From Bremerella sp. JC817 (GTDB lineage Bacteria > Planctomycetota > Planctomycetia > Pirellulales > Pirellulaceae): a stretch of 64,000 nucleotides of DNA. Both the position numbers and the translations under genes were made by a program. Below, one piece after another: positions 26,041 to 35,423 of this stretch. The stretch covers positions 62,001 to 126,000 of the forward strand of contig NZ_JBFEFG010000253.1 of the NCBI RefSeq assembly GCF_040718835.1, in the 5' to 3' direction. The notes beneath the pieces are model-generated. The model was not told the origin of the DNA and made no database searches. It saw only the letters and a program-made list of their open reading frames with translations. Position 1 is the stretch's first letter. Every line of letters starts with the position of its first letter.

Positions 26041-26450
26041 GTGGGTGACTCCAAAGTCTTCAGGGGGAAATGCGAGAATCCTTCTCTCGCAAGATCGCTT
26101 GCATTCCCAGCAAGCGCAAACACTTCTTTCAGCCTATCATCTCTGCCCGCAGGGGCAACTGGGGAGCTTAAATCCAGGTTTTCGGTTACTGGAACTGAGT
26201 AAAAGGCGCAGTTGACAGGATATGGGGAGGTATTTTCTGGGGATTCTTTTGCCACCGGGGCGGTTTCGACCTACTTTTTCAATGGCAGTTGGTAAACCAG
26301 CCAGCTTACCTCCTCATTTTTAGCGGGAAACGGTCTCCGTTTTCCCTTCCCTACTTATTCGATTTGGCCCCGACTCCGAGGCGTCCCGTGAAAGGACCAT
26401 AGGTTTATGGCCGAAATCTTCCCAACTGACTGGCGGAAGGCAGGGTTGAC
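26041..26450. other. Intergenic region between copy 3 and the four-gene cassette
   Basis: A 410-base gap between divergent transcription units. It should contain the promoter for the GTPase/GAP1-like cassette on the right. I see no coding sequence, hairpin with a T run, or RNA gene in it. Confidence 0.5.
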
Positions 26451-27341
26451 GTGAATGCTCACGCAATGGCTCCGGAATTGAGCCCCGACTATACGCCGCT
26501 CGAACAGGCACTCAATCAGCTTCGCCACCACAATAGCGAACTCGAGGGCTTTATTGATCAGCTTCTCAGCGAGATTGCCAACCTCGGGCAAGAGGTAGAG
26601 TCACGCGCAACAGAACTACTTAGGGCTCGACAAGACCTGGACCGCTCTTCGGAAGTTTCGATGCAGTCCGCGGAGGAAAACCTGCGTCTTTCGCGGCAAG
26701 TGCATGAAAAACAGGAAGAGCTGAAAAAAGCGAACGACGAGATCGCTCAACTGCGGTTGCAACTCACCACCGCGCAGCACTCGTCCGTCGCAGATCCAGG
26801 CAGCCAGCAGCGTATCGCTGATTTGGAACGCCAACTGCGTGAACGTCCAGCCGCCGGCGCACCCGATGCGCAGCTTCTGGCCGAAGTCGAGCATTTACGG
26901 CGGGATTTGGCAGCGACCAAGCTGGAACTGATGCGACGCGATCAGGAGCCGGTCGGCGGGCAAGCCGACGACAATCTCGATTCGCTCGTCGAAAAGAACC
27001 AGGCCTTGGAGGGCGAATTGCATCAGGCCCGTGGGCACGCGATGCGTTTGACGGAAACGATCGACCAACAGCGACGCGAACTCAATCAGCAGCGCAGTGC
27101 CTGGAGCGAAGAGCTTCAGACGATGCGAACCGCTCTCGAGCGTCGTGGTAGTTCTACGCCAGAGACCGCAGCTCCTCAGCATTCCTTCGCCGATACGTCC
27201 GTGATTTCCGATACGGCAACCGTTTGTCGGGACGAGATTGAATATCGTGCCAACAACAACAACACGGTAGTGGATTCGGTGATGGCTCAGTTCGCCAAAT
27301 TGCAGCGGGATGTGAACAAACGTCGTAGCCAGCGCAGTTAG
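26451..27341 (+). CDS. Coiled-coil protein, first gene of the GTPase cassette
   Basis: A 296-residue protein starting with GTG at 26451 (an in-frame ATG lies at 26466). It is almost wholly coiled coil: residues 20-115 and 125-235 show heptad patterns (LNQLRHHNSELEGFIDQLL, LRLSRQVHEKQEELKKAND, LRRDLAATKLELMRRDQE). The C-terminal 60 residues are polar, with a short NNNNT run and a basic end (LQRDVNKRRSQRS). No membrane segment or signal is present. It probably serves as a structural or oligomerisation partner. It is followed 40 bases later by the SUMF1-like gene, and the four genes to 30766 form one likely operon. Confidence 0.75.
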   Translation: MNAHAMAPELSPDYTPLEQALNQLRHHNSELEGFIDQLLSEIANLGQEVESRATELLRARQDLDRSSEVSMQSAEENLRLSRQVHEKQEELKKANDEIAQLRLQLTTAQHSSVADPGSQQRIADLERQLRERPAAGAPDAQLLAEVEHLRRDLAATKLELMRRDQEPVGGQADDNLDSLVEKNQALEGELHQARGHAMRLTETIDQQRRELNQQRSAWSEELQTMRTALERRGSSTPETAAPQHSFADTSVISDTATVCRDEIEYRANNNNTVVDSVMAQFAKLQRDVNKRRSQRS

Positions 27342-27381
27342 TTCACAGACTTTTCCTTATTTCCTATTCAGGACTCATCCG

Positions 27382-28599
27382 ATGAATCGCTATGTAGTAG
27401 GGGTAGCTGGCGTAGCCGGTGTCGCCGTATTGGCGGTAGGCTGGCTCTGCGGTATTTTCTTCATGGCTTTAGCAACTCTTTTGCTTCTTCTGGCCCTCGG
27501 CGGTGGATATCTCGGATTTCGGCAGTACTCGCTGAAATTTCCCGCCTCGCATGTTTCCGGCGGTGCTCGATCGGAAGGATCGACTCCTATCAACTCAACA
27601 CGCACATCAACTAAGCGTACCGCCGAAGACTCGCAGTCGTTGGCCAGGCAGATGCTCGATCAGGGACGCTATTCGTTGCTGCTGCGTCCTCAGATCGCAC
27701 AGAGCATTCCACCTAAATTCCTGCAGCAGGCCCAAGATCTCCTCGACGAAGAAATGACCCTGGTCCCAGGCGGCGAAACGATTCTGGGACGTGGCGTGAG
27801 CACGTCGACTGAAACGCCGGAGTATCTGGATGGCCGCGTGGTTCAAGTCGAAGGCTTTTACCTCGATCGTTACCAGGTCAGCAACGAACAGTTTCATCGC
27901 TTCGTCGAAGGTGGTGGCTACGAACAGATCTCGCTGTGGGATCCAGAAATCGTTCCCGCGTTGCTCGAATTCGTCGATCAAACGGGCGAGCCAGGTCCAC
28001 GCTATTGGATGAATGGCAAATATGCCCATGGTCAAGGCAAGCATCCGGTGGTGGGTGTTTGCTGGTACGAAGCGGCCGCGTACGCACGCTGGGTTGGTAA
28101 ACGCTTGCCAACCGACCCGGAATGGGTAAAGTCTGGAAGCTGGCCGGTACCGCTGCCGGGCGCGCGACCGATTCAACGAAAGTTTCCCTGGGGCGATGCC
28201 TTCGATCAGAACAGATGTAACTTGTGGGGCAGTGGTCGTGGTGCCACGGTGCCGGTCGATCAGTTCCAGGACGGCATGAGTGTCGGCGGTGCCCATCAAT
28301 TGATTGGCAATGTCTGGGAGTGGACTTCCAGCCGCTTCGGTGCCTGGCAGTCAGGCTCGACGCCACTGGTGCTCGACGCTTCGATGCGCAGTTTGCGTGG
28401 TGGTGCCTTCGACACCTACTTTGAAACCCAATCGACGTGCGATTTCCAGAGCGGCGATAAGGCGATCGCCCGGAAGCGAAATGTTGGCTTCCGCTGTGCG
28501 ATTGGAATTTGCGATTTGATCCCTGACGAGTCGATGCAAGCCGAGGAGGCTCCGGCCCAGGTCGAGTCCTATGAAGAACTTGCAGAGGTGACCTCATGA
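27382..28599 (+). CDS. Membrane-anchored SUMF1/FGE-fold protein, apparently non-catalytic
   Basis: A 405-residue protein with a glycine-rich membrane helix near residues 5-45 and, after a linker, a formylglycine-generating-enzyme (SUMF1) fold at about 125-385. Family motifs are MTLVPGGETILGRG, FYLDRYQVSNEQFHRFV, HPVVGVCWYEAAAYARWVGKRLPTDPEW, QLIGNVWEWTSS, LRGGAFD and RKRNVGFRCAI. True FGE enzymes carry a Cys pair just after RGGSW; here the matching stretch reads RGGAFDTYFETQSTC, so the pair is missing. The domain therefore probably works as a binding module. Its stop (TGA) overlaps the GTPase start (ATG) as ATGA at 28596-28599, which implies translational coupling. Confidence 0.88.
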   Translation: MNRYVVGVAGVAGVAVLAVGWLCGIFFMALATLLLLLALGGGYLGFRQYSLKFPASHVSGGARSEGSTPINSTRTSTKRTAEDSQSLARQMLDQGRYSLLLRPQIAQSIPPKFLQQAQDLLDEEMTLVPGGETILGRGVSTSTETPEYLDGRVVQVEGFYLDRYQVSNEQFHRFVEGGGYEQISLWDPEIVPALLEFVDQTGEPGPRYWMNGKYAHGQGKHPVVGVCWYEAAAYARWVGKRLPTDPEWVKSGSWPVPLPGARPIQRKFPWGDAFDQNRCNLWGSGRGATVPVDQFQDGMSVGGAHQLIGNVWEWTSSRFGAWQSGSTPLVLDASMRSLRGGAFDTYFETQSTCDFQSGDKAIARKRNVGFRCAIGICDLIPDESMQAEEAPAQVESYEELAEVTS

Positions 28600-29501
28600 C
28601 CAAACGCGTATTGGTAGCTATGGACTCGTATCGCCTCGCTGAGTGTGCGGTACCGGTATCCTGTTATATCTGTGGCGTCGATAACAACTACAACACCGAG
28701 CTTTGCCGCCATTGTGCCGCTCCGTTGGCACTTTCGCACCAGGCTCGGACCCAGGGGCTACGTCCGCAAATGGTCGCCGTGCTGGGAACAGCCGCGGCCG
28801 GCAAGACGGTTTACCTGGGCATGTTGCTCGACATGCTGACACGTCAAAACGGTCGCGTTCAGGTGCTTGCGCGAGGTGCGTTTTCGATCACCTTGCAGCA
28901 GCGCACCATGATGGCGCTGTCGAACTGCCGCTTCCCAGAAAAGACGCCGAACGAGCCTGATCGCTGGAATTGGGTGCATTGCCAGGCCAAGATCAACTCG
29001 AAGAAGAACCCAATGGAATTGATCATGCCTGACATGGCTGGGGAAGCGATCCTGGAAGAGATCGACCACCCCAATGCCTATCCGGCAATCCACTCGTTCC
29101 TGGAAAAATGTTCCGCCGTAATTTTGTTGGCCGATACCGATCGGATTGAACGAGGTGGCGCCGAACAGAATTACTTCCTGATGAAGCTGATCACCTATCT
29201 CAGCGAACAGGACAACCGCAAGGTACGCGGTAAAAGTACGCGTCCCGTCGCGATTGTGTACTCGAAGGCAGATCGTTGCGAGCCTTGCTTCGACGATCCA
29301 GAATTGTATGCCCGCGAGAAAACTCCGAATCTTTGGCAGCAGGTGCAGCAGCGTTTTACGAACTACGGCTTCTTCGCCTCGGGCGTAGCCGGTTCGGTCG
29401 GCTTCCGGGATGCCCCCGGCGAAGGTCCGACCGCCGTACCGCTGCGAATCGAGCCGCGCGGAATCGTCGAACCGTTCGAATGGCTCGTCCGCAAAATCTG
29501 A
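28596..29501 (+). CDS. Zinc-ribbon GTPase (double-GTPase/TRAFAC-like)
   Basis: A 301-residue predicted GTPase. A zinc ribbon is formed by Cys23, Cys26, Cys37 and Cys40 (CYICG...CRHC). The P-loop is GTAAAGKT (64-71), the G3 motif DMAG (146-149) lies in IMPDMAGEAILEE, and the G4-like motif SKAD (223-226) follows AIVY. These match the DO-GTPase2 type of bacterial P-loop GTPases that occur next to GAP1 proteins; I make this assignment from memory. The ATGA overlap with the SUMF1-like gene and the 14-base gap to the GAP1-like gene show tight organisation. It has no membrane helix, so it may act at the membrane through the anchored partner. Confidence 0.82.
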   Translation: MTKRVLVAMDSYRLAECAVPVSCYICGVDNNYNTELCRHCAAPLALSHQARTQGLRPQMVAVLGTAAAGKTVYLGMLLDMLTRQNGRVQVLARGAFSITLQQRTMMALSNCRFPEKTPNEPDRWNWVHCQAKINSKKNPMELIMPDMAGEAILEEIDHPNAYPAIHSFLEKCSAVILLADTDRIERGGAEQNYFLMKLITYLSEQDNRKVRGKSTRPVAIVYSKADRCEPCFDDPELYAREKTPNLWQQVQQRFTNYGFFASGVAGSVGFRDAPGEGPTAVPLRIEPRGIVEPFEWLVRKI

Positions 29502-29515
29502 CCTGGTAACCTTGT

Positions 29516-30766
29516 ATGGCTACGCTCTCGCCCAAAGATCTCCACCTATCCGTATCCAAGTCGCAAGACACTGCCGGCACGGTTGCCGTCGAACAGGCGA
29601 TCTTCACGTCGGCTCGTACGTCGAACAAAGATGGCTATCAACTGGTCGCGTGGAGCCCCGGCATCAGTGCCGAAGACGCGCGACTGTTGGCGGTATGGGG
29701 ACCGGCTCACGACTCGATGATCGTGTCTGACCCGAGCGATGTAAGTTTGAACTTTCATCCCCTCGGACAAGGCAAGTTCTGCGTCTCGCGAACGATGCTC
29801 GGCACTGCCGAGTACAGCGGGCGAGGTGGCCGCCAGGTTTACACCCACTGCTTCATTCTCAGCACGGAAGGGTTCACTCGATTCCAGAACGATCCGTTTC
29901 GGGTGGTATCGGCGGCGCTTGCCATTCGAGATTTACGACCTGGTTCCGAACTGCCCACCGATCTGCCGACACTGAAGATGCTGCCGTCGGGCCCCCCGGT
30001 CGAGCCTGCGATGATTCGGCTGTTCGATGCTCCGCTACAACAGCAGATGCTGGTGTCGTGGACGCACATGGCCCTGACGACGAACAAGCTGACCTTCACC
30101 GGCAGCTACAACGATCGCTTCCTGGCGGTCTTTTTCAATCTCTTGCCGGTATCGGTGCGACCGCAGTTTTCATTCTCGACGCGACTTCGCTACTCACCAC
30201 GCCGCGACTTTCGATTGATCGGTTTGGGAAGCGACATAGAGGAACAAAAGAAGGCATCGCGTCAGGAAGGGTGCAGCGTCTTTCAATTTGATGCCCCAGC
30301 TCGCAGTCCTGAGATGTCGCGTCACCCCTGGGCGACTTGGGTTCAAGTGGCACTTTGCCACCGAGAACATGACGAAGCGGCACGGATGATTGGTGAGGTC
30401 CCGCTGTCGGCACGCCTGGAAGATCTACCTTCAATTGGCAATCGCTTTCGTGTGGCGATGTCTGGTCGACGGATGCGAGAAGCGGCGGCCAGTCCTGCAC
30501 CAGTCGAATCGGTTGTCGTTCCGGAAACGAACGCTGATCGCGACGAACTGCTGACGCTGGTCGAGCGGGCACTGGAAGGCGATGTCGCGGCGCTCGAACG
30601 GCTTAACTCGACCTGGTGTGCTCAGCCCGATCGTCAGATGGAATCGCTGCGGGAAGAATGTGCCCGGCACTTTGTAAAGCTGGCCCAGGAACGTACGATC
30701 GAGCCTGGAACGAAGGCTTCCGTCGCGATCGAGATTCTTAGCTTGATCTTGCGAACAAGCATCTAA
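29516..30766 (+). CDS. GAP1-N2-like GTPase-associated protein
   Basis: A 416-residue protein whose N-terminal part (about 20-170) matches my recollection of the GAP1-N2 domain: VEQAIFTSARTSNKDGYQLV, WSPGISAEDARLL, then FHPLGQGKFCVSRT and GRQVYTHCFILS. The middle part (LLPVSVRPQFSFSTRLRYSPRRDFRLIGL, about 205-240) resembles the GAP1-M region. The C-terminal 100 residues are helical. GAP1 proteins have been described computationally as constant partners of bacterial GTPases in proposed conflict or stress systems. It follows the GTPase gene by 14 bases and closes the cassette; fliM converges on it 2 bases later. Confidence 0.78.
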   Translation: MATLSPKDLHLSVSKSQDTAGTVAVEQAIFTSARTSNKDGYQLVAWSPGISAEDARLLAVWGPAHDSMIVSDPSDVSLNFHPLGQGKFCVSRTMLGTAEYSGRGGRQVYTHCFILSTEGFTRFQNDPFRVVSAALAIRDLRPGSELPTDLPTLKMLPSGPPVEPAMIRLFDAPLQQQMLVSWTHMALTTNKLTFTGSYNDRFLAVFFNLLPVSVRPQFSFSTRLRYSPRRDFRLIGLGSDIEEQKKASRQEGCSVFQFDAPARSPEMSRHPWATWVQVALCHREHDEAARMIGEVPLSARLEDLPSIGNRFRVAMSGRRMREAAASPAPVESVVVPETNADRDELLTLVERALEGDVAALERLNSTWCAQPDRQMESLREECARHFVKLAQERTIEPGTKASVAIEILSLILRTSI

Positions 30767-30768
30767 CG

Positions 30769-31797
30769 CTACGGCGTAGCTGTTTTGCGTTCGTAGCTAC
30801 GTTCGATCTGAATCGCTTTGCGTCCTTTGAATGCCCCGGCAAAGGCCTGGAACGTTGGCGTGCCGTTCACGTTGACCTGCAACGCGGTCCGCGAATCTTT
30901 CTCGGTGGTAATCACATCACCCACGCGCAGGTCGAGCAACTCTTCCATGGTGATCGTCGTTTCGGCCAACACGACGTCGAGATTAACTGGGGCCTGATCG
31001 AGGTGGATCCCGATCGCCGCCTTCGACTGCGGTGTCGCTTCGGTGCTGCCATAGGCGAACCACGAGTTGGCCGTCAGCTTGTTGCTGATGCGTTCGATCG
31101 AATTGAACGGGATACATAAGTTGATCATCCCGCGGACATCGCCGATCGCCAACTCGAAGCTGACCAGCACGACCACTTCGTTCGGCGGCACGATCTGAAC
31201 CAACTGCGGATTACTTTCGACGCGAACCACTTTCAAGTCGAGCGGCAGGACGTTTTCCCACGCATCTTTCAGTTCGACCAGGAACAAGTCCGAGATCCGC
31301 GAGACGAGCGTCAGTTCAATTTCTGTCAGCGGACGTCGTGTGGCTGGGGTGCTCTCTTTTCCGCCACCCAGCAGGCGATCGATGATCGGGTAGAGGATCG
31401 ACGGATTGATGTCGAGGATCAGGTTCCCTTCCAGGGGATCAGCGGTCAGCAAGTTGAAGCAGCTGGGGTTTTCGAGACTGAAAACGAATTCGCTGTAGGT
31501 CAACTGATCGACGCTGGTCAGCTTCACCTCGACGATCGAGCGAAGCAGGGCCGAGAGAGCCGCACCGAAGTTGCGGCTGAACCCTTCGTGCATCGACTGC
31601 AGGGCCCGCATCTGATCTTTACCGACGCGTTCAGGCCGTTTGAAGTCGTACGGCGTGATCTTCTCGCGACCACGCACGGCACGTTGCGTGGGGGTCTCCG
31701 GTGGAGCCGCAACGGTAGCCTTGGACGGCTCGCTGCCGGTTTCCATTGCATTGAGAAGGCTTTCGACTTCTGCCTGGCTTAGAACGTTGTCTGCCAT
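30769..31797 (-). CDS. fliM: Flagellar motor switch protein FliM
   Basis: A 342-residue FliM, part of the C-ring that sets rotor direction. The N-terminal MADNVLSQAEVESLLNAM is the CheY-P binding segment (LSQAEVESLL), followed by a linker, the middle domain (YDFKRPERVGKDQMRALQSMHEGFSR, then NPSCFNLL..DPLEG) and the C-terminal SpoA-like domain (VVLAETTITMEELLDLRVGDVI). Length and order are normal. It is isolated from other flagellar genes in this window. Its presence implies a motile stage, as in the swarmer cells of many planctomycetes. It is 2 bases from the convergent GAP1-like gene. Confidence 0.95.
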   Translation of the reverse strand: MADNVLSQAEVESLLNAMETGSEPSKATVAAPPETPTQRAVRGREKITPYDFKRPERVGKDQMRALQSMHEGFSRNFGAALSALLRSIVEVKLTSVDQLTYSEFVFSLENPSCFNLLTADPLEGNLILDINPSILYPIIDRLLGGGKESTPATRRPLTEIELTLVSRISDLFLVELKDAWENVLPLDLKVVRVESNPQLVQIVPPNEVVVLVSFELAIGDVRGMINLCIPFNSIERISNKLTANSWFAYGSTEATPQSKAAIGIHLDQAPVNLDVVLAETTITMEELLDLRVGDVITTEKDSRTALQVNVNGTPTFQAFAGAFKGRKAIQIERSYERKTATP

Positions 31798-31842
31798 GAA
31801 TCATTCCCTCGATTCACGAAAACAGGGACTCCGTCGTCTCGA

Positions 31843-33117
<1,275 letters not shown>

Positions 33118-33368
33118 TCTTCAAACCTTGCGAAATCATTGGTCCAACGTGCGATTATCCCTGGAACAGGACATGGGGTCAATGCGAAAGGTTCGTACGG
33201 TGATTGCTTGGATATCACCGTAAGTGCTATCGTGAATAAGGTTTATGGCGATCGTGAGTGCGGCGGCAGCTGGACACAGGTGAATGGTTGGCAGTCGTTT
33301 TCTAACCGAAATAACGTTTTCAAGGGCAGGCTCCCCGGAGAGGCAAGAGAGCAAAGCCGCTATGCGAA

Positions 33369-33860
33369 CTACGGATTAGCCTGAGACTGTCGCCAAATCG
33401 ATGCCAGATGAAACCAACTTGCGATCCCGGAGCCGATGGTCAAGCCCGCCGCGTAAAGCCAAGGAACCCACTTGTCTGGTTCCGAAGGAAAATCGACCTG
33501 AAGTATTAAGACGATGGCAATTGTCGCGGCGGACATCAGCAGCATGGATAGTAGGATCGTTATCGCTGCGACGAATACCGATGGATTCGTGCCGAAAGAC
33601 CGCGACAAAAGCACGGCGATCAGGGACGAAACTACCCCAGTGAACAGGCCAATCGCGGCACCGATTGCCATCATCATCCCCAAACTCATCAACAGTTCAG
33701 GTGGCTGCAGAAACAATGACGGAGTCGAGATTACCAGGGCAATCAGCAGAGCAAAGCCCATCGACATTCCGCCATAAACTGTGTGCAGCAGAAGCCCTCG
33801 CTTCCAGGACCACCAGGCATCGAAACTTGCCGTTGTCGCGGAATCGTCAGGGTGCGACAT
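33369..33860 (-). CDS. Four-helix membrane protein of unknown function
   Basis: A 163-residue protein with four hydrophobic helices, near residues 22-45 (GGMSMGFALLIALVI), 55-85 (LMSLGMMMAIGAAIGLFTGVVSSLIAVLL), 93-120 and 135-155. The first 20 residues are polar (SHPDDSATTASFDAWWSWKRG). It is the last gene of the long minus-strand run, 24 bases behind folP. No family is recognised. Confidence 0.7.
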   Translation of the reverse strand: MSHPDDSATTASFDAWWSWKRGLLLHTVYGGMSMGFALLIALVISTPSLFLQPPELLMSLGMMMAIGAAIGLFTGVVSSLIAVLLSRSFGTNPSVFVAAITILLSMLLMSAATIAIVLILQVDFPSEPDKWVPWLYAAGLTIGSGIASWFHLASIWRQSQANP

Positions 33861-33884
33861 GGTGGAGAGCCTTGGGGTAAAAGG

Positions 33885-34799
33885 TTAAATCGGAAGTTCG
33901 GCCGAAATGCCATCGATTCCGCCCGTAGCGATGAAGGCGTCGAGAGCCTCTTTATTCGCTTTGACGTCATGAACGCGAATGATCTGCACGCCTAAACGAG
34001 CCAGGGTCAGCGTTGACCCCACAGTGGAAAGTGTACGGTCTTTATCTTTGTCCCCCAGGATTTTGGCGAGAAATCCTTTTCGCGAGTGGCCGACCAACAG
34101 AGGACAGCCGAGCGAATGGAACTCGTCGCACTTCGCCATCAGGTCGAGGTTATGTTGGTGTGACTTGCCGAACCCGATGCCAGGATCGAGGCAGATCTTG
34201 GCCCGGTCGATCCCTTCGTAACGAAGCTGGCGATAGCGGTTCTGCAAGTAATCGAAGATATCGAGCACGACATCGTCGTAGGTGGGATCGTCCTGCATTG
34301 TTTGCGGAGTCCCTTGCATGTGCATGGCACACACCCCGACGCCTGTTTCGATCGCCAACGGAATCATCGCGGCATCTGCTTCCATGCCGCTGATATCGTT
34401 GATGATTTCCGCCCCGGCGGCGATCGCTTCTTTGGCGACGGCGGCCTTGGTGGTGTCGATCGAGATTGGAATCGAGACTTGTTCGGCGATCCCTTGAATC
34501 ACCGGAATGACTCGCATCAGTTCTTCCGCCGGATCGACAGGTTCCGAGTAAGGACGTGTGCTCTCGCCACCAATATCGAGGATCTCGGCTCCGTCAGCTT
34601 GCAACTGCAAAGCATGATCGATGGCGGCGTTCTTATCGAACCACTTGCCCCCGTCCGAGAAGCTGTCAGGCGTGACATTGACGATCCCCATCAGCATCGG
34701 AGTTCGCGAGAAGCGAAGCGTCTGGGTACGAAGCTGCCACGAGACTGCGCGGTACGGATATCGTTGGGCCAGAGTGGTGCTGTGTGGGATTGGTCTCAT
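33885..34799 (-). CDS. folP: Dihydropteroate synthase
   Basis: A 304-residue dihydropteroate synthase, the TIM-barrel enzyme that joins p-aminobenzoate to hydroxymethyl-dihydropterin diphosphate in folate synthesis and is the sulfonamide target. Both signatures are visible: MGIVNVTPDSFSDGG and ADGAEILDIGGESTRP. Further motifs are ISIDTTKAAVAKEAI, INDISG, CAMHMQGTPQTMQ, ICLDPGIGFGKS and LLVGHSRKGFL. It has about 30 extra N-terminal residues compared with E. coli. It starts 48 bases after the lptE-like gene on the same strand. Confidence 0.96.
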   Translation of the reverse strand: MRPIPHSTTLAQRYPYRAVSWQLRTQTLRFSRTPMLMGIVNVTPDSFSDGGKWFDKNAAIDHALQLQADGAEILDIGGESTRPYSEPVDPAEELMRVIPVIQGIAEQVSIPISIDTTKAAVAKEAIAAGAEIINDISGMEADAAMIPLAIETGVGVCAMHMQGTPQTMQDDPTYDDVVLDIFDYLQNRYRQLRYEGIDRAKICLDPGIGFGKSHQHNLDLMAKCDEFHSLGCPLLVGHSRKGFLAKILGDKDKDRTLSTVGSTLTLARLGVQIIRVHDVKANKEALDAFIATGGIDGISAELPI

Positions 34800-34847
34800 G
34801 CCAACATTTTAGCAAACTTTGACACGAGAAGAGGAGTAGGGAGGCGC

Positions 34848-35399
34848 CTACCAGGGTGCTTCCATGCTCCGAACCACTTCCTGGGCAAACTGTTCGATTG
34901 CATCCTGCTGAGCGGTGACCATCGATTGACCAGGTTCCGGATAAAGCAGCCCGTTGGCGGTAATCGTCTGGCTGCGAAGGACCGGGGCGAGATCGAGTGT
35001 GGCAGGCTGGCGAATCAACTGACCGCGCTGGTCGAGCCATTCGTAGCGAATCTGGAAACTCTCTTGCAGAATCCGCGGTTCGTCCAGCGTGTTAAGTCCC
35101 TGAACGATCTTTTCGTCAACCACTAGCGTTCCGCGAAGGACCGTATCGGCCGAGGCTTCGTCGGTGACCTTGTAGATGGTGACCGCCTCGATTTCTTTGA
35201 TGACCGCTTCGGTGATCTTTTCGCCGAGCTCGGTTCGGAACGAGTTCGATTTGAAGACCGGAACGTAGACGGTTCGAATGTCAGGACGATAAAGACTACG
35301 ATTGCCAAACTGATAGTGCACACAGCCCACCGTGCTGCCCGCTACGACCAGTAGCAAGGCAGTCAAGATCCGTCGGTAGTGTGCATTCAGGTTGGGCAT
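34848..35399 (-). CDS. lptE: LptE-like lipopolysaccharide assembly lipoprotein
   Basis: A 183-residue lipoprotein (lipobox STVGC, Cys at 26) with the pattern of planctomycete LptE-like proteins: C-VHYQFGNRSLYRPDIRTVYVPVFKSNSFR, followed by GEKITEAVIKEIEA and repeated beta strands. LptE forms a plug-and-barrel complex with LptD that inserts lipopolysaccharide in the outer membrane. The sequence is highly variable between phyla, so the name is a probable assignment. Its position 24 bases behind a BamD-like lipoprotein gene adds support for outer-membrane assembly. Confidence 0.75.
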   Translation of the reverse strand: MPNLNAHYRRILTALLLVVAGSTVGCVHYQFGNRSLYRPDIRTVYVPVFKSNSFRTELGEKITEAVIKEIEAVTIYKVTDEASADTVLRGTLVVDEKIVQGLNTLDEPRILQESFQIRYEWLDQRGQLIRQPATLDLAPVLRSQTITANGLLYPEPGQSMVTAQQDAIEQFAQEVVRSMEAPW

Positions 35400-35423
35400 A
35401 TCGTCGGTTCGCCAGGGAAGGCG

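Noticed and set aside
27382..28599. Sulfatase maturation enzyme
   Set aside because: No sulfatase is adjacent and the catalytic Cys pair is missing, so a binding role is more likely.
33136..33384. Short overlapping frames on both strands upstream of proA
   Set aside because: Neither has a start signal, a signal peptide or a recognisable motif; the region probably holds only the proA promoter.
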